Shown here one piece after another: positions 11,701-22,394 of a stretch of 64,000 bases of DNA. Origin of the DNA: Cladochytrium replicatum (Eukaryota; Chytridiomycota; Chytridiomycetes; Cladochytriales; Cladochytriaceae); NCBI GenBank assembly GCA_025526935.1, contig JAHLKD010000081.1, positions 202,489-266,488 on the forward strand, written 5' to 3'. Each line of letters opens with the position of its first letter. Position 1 is the first letter of the stretch. Under the pieces are notes generated by a model that had not been told where the DNA came from, did not search any database, and saw nothing but the letters and a program-made list of their open reading frames with translations. The position numbers and the translations under genes were made by a program.

Positions 11701-13153
11701 AGGTATATCGTCCAGCCGCATCTACTGGGCACGGAACGTCGCCCTCGCCAGTGACAATGTTGTGGGCCAAGCAAACTCGCAAGTCATCCTCACCGAATCC
11801 GGGAGCATTGTGAACAATTCCGGTTCCGCTGTCATCTGTGACGTACGCATCAGCAACTACGACGAAAGCACGCGAATTCTGCAATTATTGTACCAAGTCA
11901 GAAGAATTTATCCTACACCAGGGAAGAGCAATACCTCTTTGAAGAATGGGAATACGGGAGTGTATTTGGTGCCAACAAGCGATGAACCTTTAACTTTCTC
12001 AAGGACTTTGTACTTGGGCTCCTTCTTGTAATCTTTGTAGAAGGACTCCACTCGTGATCCGAGAAGCACGAAATTGGAGTCCGTCTCCTGGTCTGTTACG
12101 AAGCGTCAGCACAGGCAACCACCGAGATGGATAACGCTTACCGTGGATTTTCCAGTATTCAAACTCGGGGTGGACGCAGAGAGCAAGGTTGCTGGGTAAG
12201 GTCCATGGTGTGGTTGTCCACGCAAGGAACGCTGTTTTCGGATCATCAACCATCGGGAACGACACGACCACTGATCAACGATGAAGGTCAGATTGCGAAC
12301 GAGGGAAGGAAAGAAATAGTTTCGACGAACCAGCAGGGTCGATGACATCTTTGTAGTTTGATCCCGCTTCGAAGTTGGATAGTGGGGTGGCACATGCCGT
12401 CGAATAAGGCATGATCTATAATTGAATAATGTTTAAGTAAAATATTGATTTTGGCTCCAAAATGCGATTAACTCACGCGAAAACCTCGGTAAACGTGTCC
12501 CTTGTCGAAAATCTGCTTGAAAACCCACCACACGGACTCCATAAAGGTCACATTCATGGTTTTGTAGTCGTTCTTAAAATCAATCCACCGTCCACATCTG
12601 GTGACCGTCTCCTCCCACTCAGAGGCGTATGTCATGACAATGGAGCGACATTCTTCATTGTACGCTCCGATTCCCATTTTTGCAACATCTTCCGGTGCTT
12701 TGATTCCAAGCTTTTTGTCGATTTCGTATTCGATGGGCAACCCGTGGCAATCCCAACCAAATCGCCTTTCCACATAGTGGCCGGTGTTGTGAGCAAAACG
12801 AGTGACCACATCCTATTTCAAGAACTAAGAATGCGAAGGCAACAAGATAATCCATAATCTTACCTTGATGGTACCGGCTAAGATGTGGCCGTAGTGGGGT
12901 TTCCCAGTTGCGAATGGAGGACCGTCGTAGAATGAGTATACTGGTCGGCCTTCCGAAAGCTTCACAGAAGTTTTGAAGGCGTCGATCTCCTTCCAAAACT
13001 TGAGTATCTTCTCCTCTTCCCGTGGAAAGGAGATATTCGCCGGAACTGTTAAAGTAACGCTTCATGTTAAACTACACAGATGAGCATGGCATTCAACCAC
13101 TCACTGTCTGGAATTCCGGTCAATGGAGCTGAACCGTTTGTGTTCGAAGACAT
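8734..13153 (-). CDS. ILS1: Isoleucyl-tRNA synthetase, eukaryotic cytosolic type
   Basis: Class I aminoacyl-tRNA synthetase that charges tRNA-Ile and edits valine. Twenty-two exons can be joined to about 1085 residues (yeast Ils1 is 1072). The HIGH-type motif is HYGH (residues 67-70, in [14 protein letters not shown]) and the KMSKS motif is KMSKR (about 614-618). Other signatures are [32 protein letters not shown] (editing domain), [13 protein letters not shown] and [10 protein letters not shown]. The short ATG at 13153 matches cytosolic starts. An in-frame ATG at 13300 adds 49 residues (see findings). The true C-terminus is a small last exon (8778-8734, [14 protein letters not shown]), reached through a 52-base intron; without that splice the frame would stop at 8792. 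The intron at about 9226-9279 is either GC-AG or uses a shifted GT-AG pair. Confidence 0.95.
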
Positions 13154-13309
13154 GATGGATCGCAAATGTGTTGATCTTCCGACAAGGTGTGAAAATTTAG
13201 GTGATTGCAGGTGTGGGACAGCCTGTTGAGCCACGACGAGAGTAGAAGTGTTTCTGATGACAAATCGAGGTGAGCGTATCCGCAACAGCCGACGCAGCAT
13301 GCAATACTA

Positions 13310-14159
13310 ATATCGAAGTGCCAATTTCGTTGACGCTGTGTTTTTTGAAGCGCAATATAACCCAGTACGGAAAGTGTGGCTTGCTGAATGGATGTTGATT
13401 ATTACCACCACAGAAAGAATTCCCACTTTCAGAGCAGACGAACAAGACTATCATCAGTGAGGTGATGTGGTTAGGATTCGACGATAATTTCTAATTCTGG
13501 GAGTTATTATTCATATTGCACTGCACACAGCCAGGCATTACCGACTGGATAACAAAAAACAAATCAAGCCAGGCAATAAGGTCAAATATGATTCTTATGA
13601 CTTGAAAACAGAGGAATCAGGAACATAACCCATGATGATTTGACTTGCTGGTTGGCGTAGGCATACTAAATAACAGTAAATGAGCCATAGAGATCAGAAA
13701 AAATCACGATGCAACACATACCGGATAAAGAACCCCAAAAAACTCTCTCAACACACTAAAGAAAAGGTATTTTTCTTGGGATCCTGGCTAACTGGTGTCA
13801 GGATTTCTCATTGGTGTCTTTGGGGTGTTGAGAGAGTTTTTTCGGGATTCTTTATCAGGTGTAAAAGAATAATGATTCAACTATAACCAAGAAGACTTGC
13901 CATATACCTGGTGGTTGGTGTTGGGAAAATGTGTGGGAGATCTGGTATTTTGAGAGGGCAGATCCAGATGGTGGCTCTTTTTATAAAAAGTGGATGGTGT
14001 GGCCATAAGATTGTAGGCCTACCCAACCCCCTACAAAATGGGCTGAGTCAACAAGTTGTTGAGCTTATTGTTATAGGCTCATCTTGGCTTGGTTGAAACT
14101 GTTGTGGCGACGAGCGGCGTTCAACAACACAGTTGTTCGAGTGGTTGTAGCTGTCACTC
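13310..14159. other. Upstream region of IleRS and gene-free sequence
   Basis: An in-frame stop at 13307-13309 closes the extended IleRS frame, so leader and promoter lie here. Apart from the hairpin element listed separately, no gene or repeat is supported between 13310 and 14159. Confidence 0.5.
13712..13865. repeat. Imperfect inverted repeat, MITE-like hairpin
   Basis: The left arm (about 13715-13765, with GATAAAGAACCCCAAAAAAC then TCTCTCAACACAC) pairs with the right arm (about 13815-13863, with GGGGTGTTGAGAGAG then TTTTTTCGGGATTCTTTATC). About 45 bases per arm pair with few mismatches around a 50-base loop. No coding sequence is inside. It could be a MITE or the terminal part of a larger lost element. 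Confidence 0.7.
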
Positions 14160-15166
14160 TACAGCTGAAACAACGGTACGATCAGCCTGAACTTCCATCT
14201 GAGCCATGGATCCCACCAAGTTCTGTCTGCCTGTTGTGGTCTGCCACTTGAGCTGGTTGGTTCCCTTGTTGGGCCGGTTGCCATCCACTTGTATCATTCC
14301 TCGTAATCTGACCCATGAACCTGTCAGTGATCGCAAATCGGTTCTTCCCTTTATAACTTGGCCACGACCCTCTCCAGTAACTTGCTATCTTTAATTTTGT
14401 CAGGATAGAATCGTAAACCAGGTTAGCAAAGTATGGGAAGAGACACATCAATGAATGAATTGCATAGCGACAAATATTTCATGCCATCAACTCACTATCT
14501 CTACAGCGGTTTGTCTGGATGGAGTCATCAACCAAGTTAGCAAAAGGATTAATAGATCGAGCATTTTGCTTATCTTTCAGCATGGTCGATTAAAAATGCT
14601 GTTGCCACAGTTGGCCCTCCATCGGCCAGGAAAACTGGCCTGTATTCCCTGGACTTGATAATAAGCGTAGTCGGGCGATTCAATGAGATTGTAGTAAACC
14701 GGGAAGCATTCTTCAATTATCAATTTTACAACTTGGTTGTTCAGGTCATCTGCGCGCCATGTAGTCATGTTGTTATTGTATTGCTGTTGGATGCTACTGT
14801 TCTCTGACGTTTGACCATTTACAGTTGCCATTCCAATTACTGACAGTGACTTGCCGCTGGAATGTGTCGATTACTGCCTGAGCTCCCGTAGGCAGATCTT
14901 GTACTGGAGCTGGAATTGGAGGTAATAGTCATAGAGCAAGCAGCGGTTCCGCCATCTTATTTTGGTATAGGAGTCAAGCACATCCCTTCTACTCAGCAAA
15001 GGCCTTGATGTCTTTAAAGTAGACCTTGAACTCATGGAGAGATGCTCCACAGAAGGGTTTCGGCTTGGTTGATGTTGTGATGACATGGTTGAATAGACTC
15101 CCAGATTTGAGAATGATTGTGAGATATCGAGTTCCTGATTGTTGTAATTGTTTCATCCTTGATTGT
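14160..15166 (-). pseudogene. Decayed gag region of Copia family C (right remnant)
   Basis: Read on the reverse strand this begins at 15086 with MSSQHQPSRNPSVEH and continues into interrupted frames at 14831-14577 and 14451-14182. The start region matches the gag start of the remnant at 8154 (LHEF...FLKDVKAFAE on the left, HEFKVYFKDIKAF on the right). The middle part has Q/N-rich stretches. No protease, integrase or reverse transcriptase remains, so the element is truncated and inactive. Confidence 0.6.
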
Positions 15167-15698
15167 TGTTGACAGAGTGTCGGTAGCTGTTATGAAGAAC
15201 GCTGTGGTGAATTGGCGTAGAAGGAGTAGGGATACTCAATTCGAACGTGATTGAGTAGAGTCAATCCTGACCTGAGACTCATACACGCCATTCAATCATC
15301 ATTGCATACACTTATATAGCAGTTTTGCTTGATTACTAGACTACTGTTATCAATAAGTAAATATTACTATAATTGCAAAATTGTGCTTCAATCAGACAAT
15401 GGATTCTTTGTTCCTACACGGGAACAAAGAATGCCCTTGGATTGACATAATGTGTGATATAAGTAATATTACCATATGTGGTAGCAACATAGAATACATG
15501 TAAGTACTCCTTTCCACTATAGTAAATACATATTACTCTTCCCGAGTAAACAATTGTTATCTGTTTAGCAATTATAACCAACAGGTCTCTCCACATCCCA
15601 CATAGAGAACTCCTGGACGTCTCCAGCCTGTCTGTTATGTCGTAGTATGTTATGTGAATGGTTGAAGCGACTGTAGTAATAACATACAAAATCCAACA
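15167..15698 (-). repeat. Copia LTR, family C (right remnant)
   Basis: Reverse-strand LTR starting TGTTGGATTTTG at 15698 and ending ...CTGTCAACA at 15167, about 532 bases. It has a TATATAAG motif (about 15310) and the CACGTTCGAATTGAG block shared with 7588-8080. It lies directly before the gag remnant, as a 5' LTR should. Confidence 0.65.
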
Positions 15699-16147
15699 TT
15701 CCACAGGTGCTTCGATTTCACGTGTATACAGCTGGAAGTTGAAAACTTAATATTTATCAGGAAAGCTGCGAGCGCTTCTTGATGGCTGACTTTTAGGGGG
15801 AGTACAGATGAAATCCTTTGTGTTGCTCACTCCCATGATGGAAAACACTTGCAAGTGGAGGTGTTGAGAAAATCATTTGCATATGGGCCATTTCTTTTCT
15901 AGACGAAGTGGTGGAAGTCTGGCTCCAAAAAGTAGCCTCGTCGTTTTTAAATTGAGTTATGCTTTCTGCGACTATATGCTGAAGCAAAGCGTCTCTTTCT
16001 TACACGAGTCTGTAATTCTCTAATCGTGATCTTGGTGACAAAATTAGTTAACATCGTGGCTGGGACACCCGAAAATCCTTCACCGTCCACCGAACAGACC
16101 CTTCCCACCTAACGAAAAGTTGCACAGAAACAACTGCAGGACGTGAT
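15699..16147. other. Upstream region of the eIF5-mimic gene
   Basis: 449 bases with no supported gene. It must contain the promoter of the forward gene starting at 16148. No specific site was recognised. Confidence 0.45.
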
Positions 16148-17901
16148 ATGAGTGGAAGAGCACAGGCACCTGCGACTGCGACATTCAAGCAAAGAAAGGT
16201 ACTGCGTTTATGCACTGATGCTGGAATTTTGACAGTCCCTGCTGATCATCTTGACTTCCACAATTTTCTGTCACCAAAATCTCTATCTTGGATTCTTTCG
16301 TTTGCCGAACGTTTTTGGGAATACGTCACCCCCGAACGCTTTAACACACAGAGAGAAGCCGTCGTAAAGTACGAACCGACCGCGTTCCGTGATTCCCTCC
16401 TCGCTGTCATCGGTGAACCCACCGACAATGAAAACTACTCGCAAATCTTGGAGCAGAACGCCGAGAAGCTCGACTATAAGCGCTACGGGGAGCCTTTCTT
16501 TGAGATTACCATTGTCGGTGGATTGATTGGTACGCATGCAAGGATGAAGTTAGGGGGCTGCTTTTTGAGATGGTGGAAGTCGGCGGTGTGATTTTGCGAG
16601 GTCGATGGGGCTGAGTTAGATCGGCGAAAACTGAGAGCATGTGTCTAAATCGTCGGTTGCTCCATAGCCCCTGGCGGAAACATTCTCGACGATGGCGCAC
16701 CTAAGAACCCCTACAGTATCTTTGCGGGTGAAACCACGGATGTGAAAGTGCGAGTAGAAATCTTGTGGTATGTCCCTGAGAGCAATTTATTCCTCGCAGT
16801 CTATTCTAATGGTAATGCCGTTGAAGCAAATTGATCCGTCGCTATAAATACTTGCAGCGTAAACTTGAGGACTGCCTTGCGCCGCTTCTTCAATATGTCA
16901 ACAAATTTGGCGCAAACACAGAGAAGTTAAGCATGGCTGTCGGATATCTGATTTCCAACCAGATGGTTGCCATTACCGTGCTTCTCAACGTGATCAAGGA
17001 GCACCTGGTGAAAGAGGGTATTAAACTGGGACATGAATGGCAGTTGTTTCCGACTAATTTCGAATCTGCAGGAGTTTCATTACAGTTTGTCACCAATGTC
17101 TTCAAATACTATCTGGAGGAGCAGTCGATCGATCACCTTGCAACCTCGCTCAAGAAGTCAGGCATGGACGACAAACTCCTCGAGTTTTTCCCGCCCAATA
17201 AGCGTGGGGAAGAGTACCTTGTGCGTCATTTCGAGGCGGAAGGGTTGACGTCTCTTGTGACGTACTACAAGAAGCGCCAGGTCGGTGCTCTTAAGGATGG
17301 TACTAAGGATAAGTTCAAGGAGATGTTCGAGAGCGGAAAGAGTCCGGTCGAGGTACATGACGCATTCATACCACACCACCTATTTGCTAAGTTCTTTTGC
17401 ATTTCTTCTAGATTGTCACTTATGCAAAACAGCAGCTCGGTACGAACAACTGGACGGAACAAGATCTTATCCCAATCGTTTGGGATGCCATGATTCTCGC
17501 TGTCGACTGGGGCACCCGTCCCGAACAGATCGAATCGCAGTTGACGAAGCAGGTCACGGTAAGCGATTCTCGGCACATTTCTGTTAAATTTCCCACCAAC
17601 GCTTCAATGAATTAAGAGCACCGCTAAAGTTCTCGCTGCGCTCTCCACGAGCGCCAAGACGGAGCTGTCTCTGATCCTCAAAGTTCAAGCGGTGTGCTAC
17701 GAGGACGCGCGGTTCCTCAAACACTTCCGCAACATCATGACGCTGTTTTACAAGCACGACGTGGTGTCTGAGAGTGCTATCCTTTACTGGTACGAAAAGG
17801 GAGCGGCGACGCAGGGCAAGACGACGTTCTTGAAGCAGATGGAGCCGTTTGTGACTTGGTTGAGGTCGCAGGAGGACGACGATGATGAGGATGAGGAGTA
17901 A
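16148..17901 (+). CDS. eIF5-mimic protein (BZW1/BZW2 family)
   Basis: Translation regulator that resembles the C-terminal half of eIF5: it binds eIF2 and competes with eIF5, tightening start-codon choice in animals. Six exons (16148-16198, 16352-16529, 16668-16767, 16827-17352, 17412-17558, 17617-17901) give 428 residues, close to the 419 of human BZW. Signatures: KYEPTAFRDSLL, LDYKRYGEPFFEI, LIAPGGNILDDG, KLIRRYKYLQRKLED, LVKEGIKLGHEW, and a C-terminal W2 domain with YEDARFLKHFRNIMTLFYKH, SAILYWYEKGA and FLKQMEPFVTWL. The W2 domain ends in the acidic tail DDDDEDEE, as in the family. The family is absent from budding yeast. The first intron is unusually long here (153 bases). Confidence 0.94.
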
Positions 17902-18260
17902 GGAAATCGAACTGCATTGAAGGGTTTTGTGCTTTTCTTCTCGTTGTACATTTTGACTCACTCTGCACAGGATGGACAAATAAATAACGAAAACGGTGAA
18001 CCGTCGACGATTCGAGGGCACGTATTTCCTAAACGTGGAATTCTAAAATGGAACATCTTCGTAAGATTAATATTTTAGACGAGAGCCACATTTTCTCAGA
18101 GAAACAATTTTCAAAAAAATTTTCCATCTGGTTTCGTCCGCACGAACTTGTGGGAGTGTGGACGAGTGCCTGTGATGTGATTGGGGCTCGTGAGAGTTTG
18201 AAGAGACCAGTGAATATGCTCTTTTGTGATGATATATACTTTCCCAAGACCCACTTGACC
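17902..18260. other. 3' flank of the eIF5-mimic gene
   Basis: About 360 bases after the stop codon with no open frame of note. An AT-rich part around 17960-18115 probably holds the polyadenylation region. The edge of the family D element begins at about 18228. Confidence 0.4.
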
Positions 18261-18403
18261 TTTTATAACTAAACACCGGAAAGACATTCAATCGACCCTA
18301 ACTCCAAACAAAGACAAAATAGCAAGCCAAATAGAGATCAAGACAAACCAAAAGACGTTTCGCACGAAATTTTGGAGATCAAACAAAGTTAGCCACAATA
18401 ACA
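18261..18403 (-). repeat. Copia LTR fragment, family D (3' copy)
   Basis: About 140 bases, reverse strand, starting TGTTATTGTGGCTAAC at 18403 and ending near TTTAGTTATAAAAGG. It is repeated in direct orientation at 20693-20828 (TGTTGTGGCTAAC...TTTAGTTATAAAGGG). The two copies bracket the Copia polyprotein remnant as LTRs would, with several substitutions between them. Outside this block the flanks diverge, so the LTRs are probably truncated. Confidence 0.65.
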
Positions 18404-18479
18404 AAAGAAAAAAAGTCGAACGCTCCCAAAAAAACTCCAATAAAAACAGACATTTCCCAACACTTCTTAAGCCAGGTGC

Positions 18480-20643
18480 AAGCCATTCCTAAGATGAGCA
18501 AACAAATCCTTCCCCAAAGGCTACGTCAAGATATCCGCCAAGTTCTCTTCCGTTCGAACATAAACATGCTCCGCGACGTTCTCCGCTATAACCTCCCGGA
18601 CAAACTGTAGTCGAATGTCCACGTGTTTGGTTCTTCCTCGCTCACTCAGGTTGTGCAAATACGCAATGCACGCTTGATTGTCTTGGAAGATGGTGAACGC
18701 CTACTTCTGTGCAAAATTGAGCTCCCCGAGAAACATCTTGAACCAGATCGCTTCCTGAGTTGCCCGTGAAAATTCGTAAAATTCTGTCTCCATGGTCGAC
18801 AGCGCTGTGGACTGCTGCAGCCGCAACGTCCAGACAATAGGTCCACTGTTAGCCAGAAACATGTAGCCAGTTGTGCCATGTCTTGTAGTCGCATCTGCTC
18901 CAGGACCGCTTGCATCGCTATATCCTGTGATCTGCAGACCGCCGGCCCGGCAGAATTCGATTCCTAGGTGATTGGTGCTGACCAAGTATCGCAGAATTTC
19001 GTTTTACCGCCTTCACGTCCTCTGCGTACGATCCTCGAGGTGCCGGGATGCTTCCATGATAGCGTGGGCGATATCAGGTCTGGTGCCTAACTTCAAAAAC
19101 ATCAACAATCTCACCGCTTCCCTATACGGATAATCGCCCTTGGCAATTGGTGTACGTCGTCCATCTTGTTGCTCCTCCGGCGCTGCCACTGGGTTCGCCT
19201 CATCCATCTTGAATTCTTTAAGATCTTTTCGACGTATCCGGTCTGATCCAACCGCAGGTTTCCACCACTGCCCCAAGTTATTCGCATCCCTAAGTAACTC
19301 TCGGCATCCTCCTCCTCGCTGATTGCGGACGCTGCCTGTAAGATCTCTAAAACCTTTTCGACCATTGCCGCCACTAGTGCATTGTCTACAAACACCGCAA
19401 CTAGCGCCAAGCTCGCCAGGTTCTCATTCCACAGGACGTAGACGCACGAGTCGCTTCGTAAGCACCGCAGCCCAGCTTTTCGCATTTTCTCGTCAAACTG
19501 CCGATTCCACTCCATCGCTGACTGCCGCAGACCGCAGAGAGCCCTTAAAACCAACTAGACTTTGCCCTTTCCGTTGCCTTCGACCTCCGGCGGAATTTCC
19601 ATGTACACCTTGTGTTTGAGTAGCGCGTTGAGGTACATCCCCCTTCTTAGTTTCCATCTGAAGGTTGCGGCTAGCGCGCAAATCAGTCTGAGAGTGACGA
19701 AGTTAAGCACTGGTGCCTTTCATCAAAGTCCACTCCTACGCGCTGCGAGAATCCTTTGGCGACAAGTCGAGCCTTAAACTGGTCGTGTCGCCCGTTCGCA
19801 TGAAATTTCTCCTCAGGACCCACTTGCACCTCACAACCCGCTCTCCAGGTGGTAGATCAACTAAGAAAACTCCCATCGCGGCAAGTGCGGCGATTTCAAG
19901 CTGCATTGCCTCAATCCACTCCGCCCGGAAAGGTGATGCCATTGCTTTGTCCAAGGATGGTGCCTCGGGTTTGCTGTCCGCAGCTTCCAGTGCTACATTG
20001 CTCAGGGTTTCCACGGTAACGTCCTCAGGTCAGGTCCTTCTAAATCGGCCAAATATCCGAAGTCCCTTGGTGCGGGAACTCCCAAAATTTCCCTCAACGA
20101 CGACAGTAAAGGTGTCGGTGGCCAGGCTTCCCAACCCGGCAGCGCATCAAACACCTTCGTGCCATTGAACATAGCTCCGCAAGTGAATCTGTTTTCTAAG
20201 AATCGGGCATGGTGTGATGTGATGACCCGCCCAGTATCCCACTGGTAAAACATCCACTCCCAAGTCCTATCCATCCCAACGAAGATCATTCGCCAGGCTC
20301 AATCCCCCATCTTCCCATCACACATACTTGCCAGTTTCGTACGTACGTGTCACAGCCAAGGACCCGAAATCGACTTACGTTCGAGCGTTGGGCGTCATTC
20401 CTTGCTGGGACTTCTTCGGCGAACAGTTTGAGATGACGATCGCGTACTGCATTGCGTACTCCGGGCACAAACGCTTTGCGAATTCTGTCGCGTGGTCAGG
20501 GTTGATCGTCTTGAGGATTGTTTCTTCTCAGAGGTCCTTGCCTTGGAGGTAGACCTGGAATCGCCAGGCCCACAGGTGTTAGTCCTCCCCAGCCGATAAA
20601 GTAGGAGGTTTTCCTCTTCCAGAGTCATCCTGTCCAGCGTCAA
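18480..20643 (-). pseudogene. Ty1/Copia polyprotein remnant, family D
   Basis: Reverse-strand pieces in several frames follow Copia order. A gag-like start lies at 20643-20400 (WRFQVYLQGKDL, then a stop, then INPDHATEFAKRL). The integrase C-terminal region is at 20289-20002 (WDTGRVITSHHARFLENRF). Reverse transcriptase N-terminus is at 20014-19736 (PFRAEWIEAMQLEIAAL, VVRCKWVLRR), its second half at 19554-19111 (LCGLRQSAMEWNRQFD, FVDNALVAA), and RNase H at 18985-18701 (GYSDASGPGADATTRHGTTG). The reverse transcriptase metal site reads VDN instead of VDD. The integrase catalytic core and zinc knuckle are missing. Multiple frameshifts make it inactive. Confidence 0.8.
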
Positions 20644-20692
20644 CTTGGTTGATCACAGGAGGCACTCCCGATCCAGCCGGCCCCTAGTCCCT

Positions 20693-20828
20693 TTATAACT
20701 AAACACCGGAAAACATTCAATCAATCCGAACTTCAAACAAAGACAAAATAGCAAGCAATTAAAGATCAAGACAAGCCAACAGACGATTCGCATGAAATTT
20801 TGGAGATCAAACAAAGTTAGCCACAACA
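20693..20828 (-). repeat. Copia LTR fragment, family D (5' copy)
   Basis: Starts TGTTGTGGCTAAC at 20828 on the reverse strand and matches 18261-18403 in direct orientation. It precedes the gag-like start of the element, as expected for a 5' LTR. Confidence 0.65.
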
Positions 20829-22394
20829 ATATTACACGAGCCACCAATTTCTCCAGCAGAGCCCAACTTCCTGTGTGGTAGAAGGGTTTGATAACCGACT
20901 ACACCATGAAACCATAAGTTAATTGTTCTCTCTCTCTCTCAAAAATTTTTCAATGGCTCGCCCCCTCCCTCGCCGCCCGCCGCGCCTCCCCCTGTGCCCC
21001 CTCCCTCGCCGCCCACCGCGCCTCCCCCTGTGCCCCCTGATGTCCTTACTGGTGGCACTGTGATTTTTGAGGCCCGCCCGCACCCTGTGCCTCCTTTGTT
21101 GAAACTCGCCCTACAGTTTCCATTCTTTGCTCCTGCCTCTCCAATTCAATGGGCTGATGATATGAATATGGGAAGGATGAAAAAACCAATCGCTTGACTC
21201 TGGATTTCGTGATCACAGTGCCAAAAGACCTGCTGAACATTAATTGCCTCATGGTTGCTCCCGTTCTTGTTCCCGACCACATCTGCCCAAAATTCTTGCT
21301 GCTGTTGGTGCTCCCTCAAGTGTTGCATCTCTGGCAGTCTCTGTGTCATTCGCACTCAGATGCAATCTGTTTGAGCAACCTTTGATCCGTTTGCGACGCT
21401 GGACCCTATGCTTGCACACTTGCCAAGGGAATTTTTTAGTGTTTGTCGTGATGTAGCTGAGGATCTGATGGGTCGCGTTGGGAGACCTTCTACCTCTGGT
21501 TGCCCCTGTCTCACGTCCTGATGATGTGGCTACACCTGTGTGCCTTCCCCAAAGTCAACTGCATGGTTCTCCTCCAATTGGGACGCTCTTGGGAATTCTG
21601 GTCCCCATGGCCCTTGCACCCCTTCTAGTCGACCTGCCCCACGTGGACCTTGTGGTCCAAGCACTTATGCTGCTGGTGCTGTCAATGCCTGCCTGTGCCT
21701 GTGTGCTTGAAATTCTACCCACACTGAGTAGTGAATCTCGCACAGAAGCTTTCAGGACTGCGCTTGCTGGCTGTGACCACACTACACATGTCAGCCTTCG
21801 TGGCCTTCGGCCTGTTATCTTCTATCCACTAACCTCTCCGCTGCTGGTTTCCCCTCCTGCTGATCTTCAGGCTCCTGTGGCTTATTTGACTACAGTATTC
21901 ATCAAGGAGATCATGAGACAACAGCTTGGCTTTGTCCGTACTATGCTGCAGGCCCTTTTGGGTGAAGAGGTGGTGGGTGGTACAAGTTTTGTTGGTCTCA
22001 ACATAGCTTCGTTCATCTGCATTCGCTCTACCCGCAATTGCTCTCAGTTGGAAGCAACTGATGATAACCCAATCTTTTAAATATAAATTGTTGTTTAGCT
22101 GTTGAAGTAATTGCCAGGAGTTGAGACAGTGTCTGTGTGGACAGAATCCTATTGCTAGTAGTATTTGTAGAGAGGTTACCCTGTGCCTGATAGAAATTAC
22201 TGAATTACCGTTAATAAGTTGAGAAAGTGTCCGGGTGGACAGAATCTGGGAGACTGAGTGTCACTGTGTCTGTCTGGTAGACTGTTTCTTCCCTAGCTTA
22301 TTATTATTTTCAGATCGGGTAGAAAACTATAGTGTCAGGGAAGTAGTATAGCATACATTCCTGTAACATTCCGGCTAAGAACACCCGGCCCGTA
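20829..22394. other. Unassigned sequence with a C-rich block and a short direct repeat
   Basis: A CT repeat (about 20928-20940) and a proline-coding C-rich block (20960-21040), internally duplicated with a 34-base unit, open this stretch. A 200-codon open frame at 21478-22080 starts with TTG, is leucine/proline-rich and resembles nothing I know; other frames are interrupted, so it is not called as a gene. A 29-base imperfect direct repeat (GTTGAGACAGTGTCTGTGTG and GTTGAGAAAGTGTCCGGGTG, each followed by GACAGAATC) lies at about 22120-22148 and 22220-22248. Confidence 0.45.

Noticed and set aside
21478-22080. 200-codon open frame
   Set aside because: Non-ATG start, Leu/Pro-biased, no recognisable motif, and interrupted surroundings.
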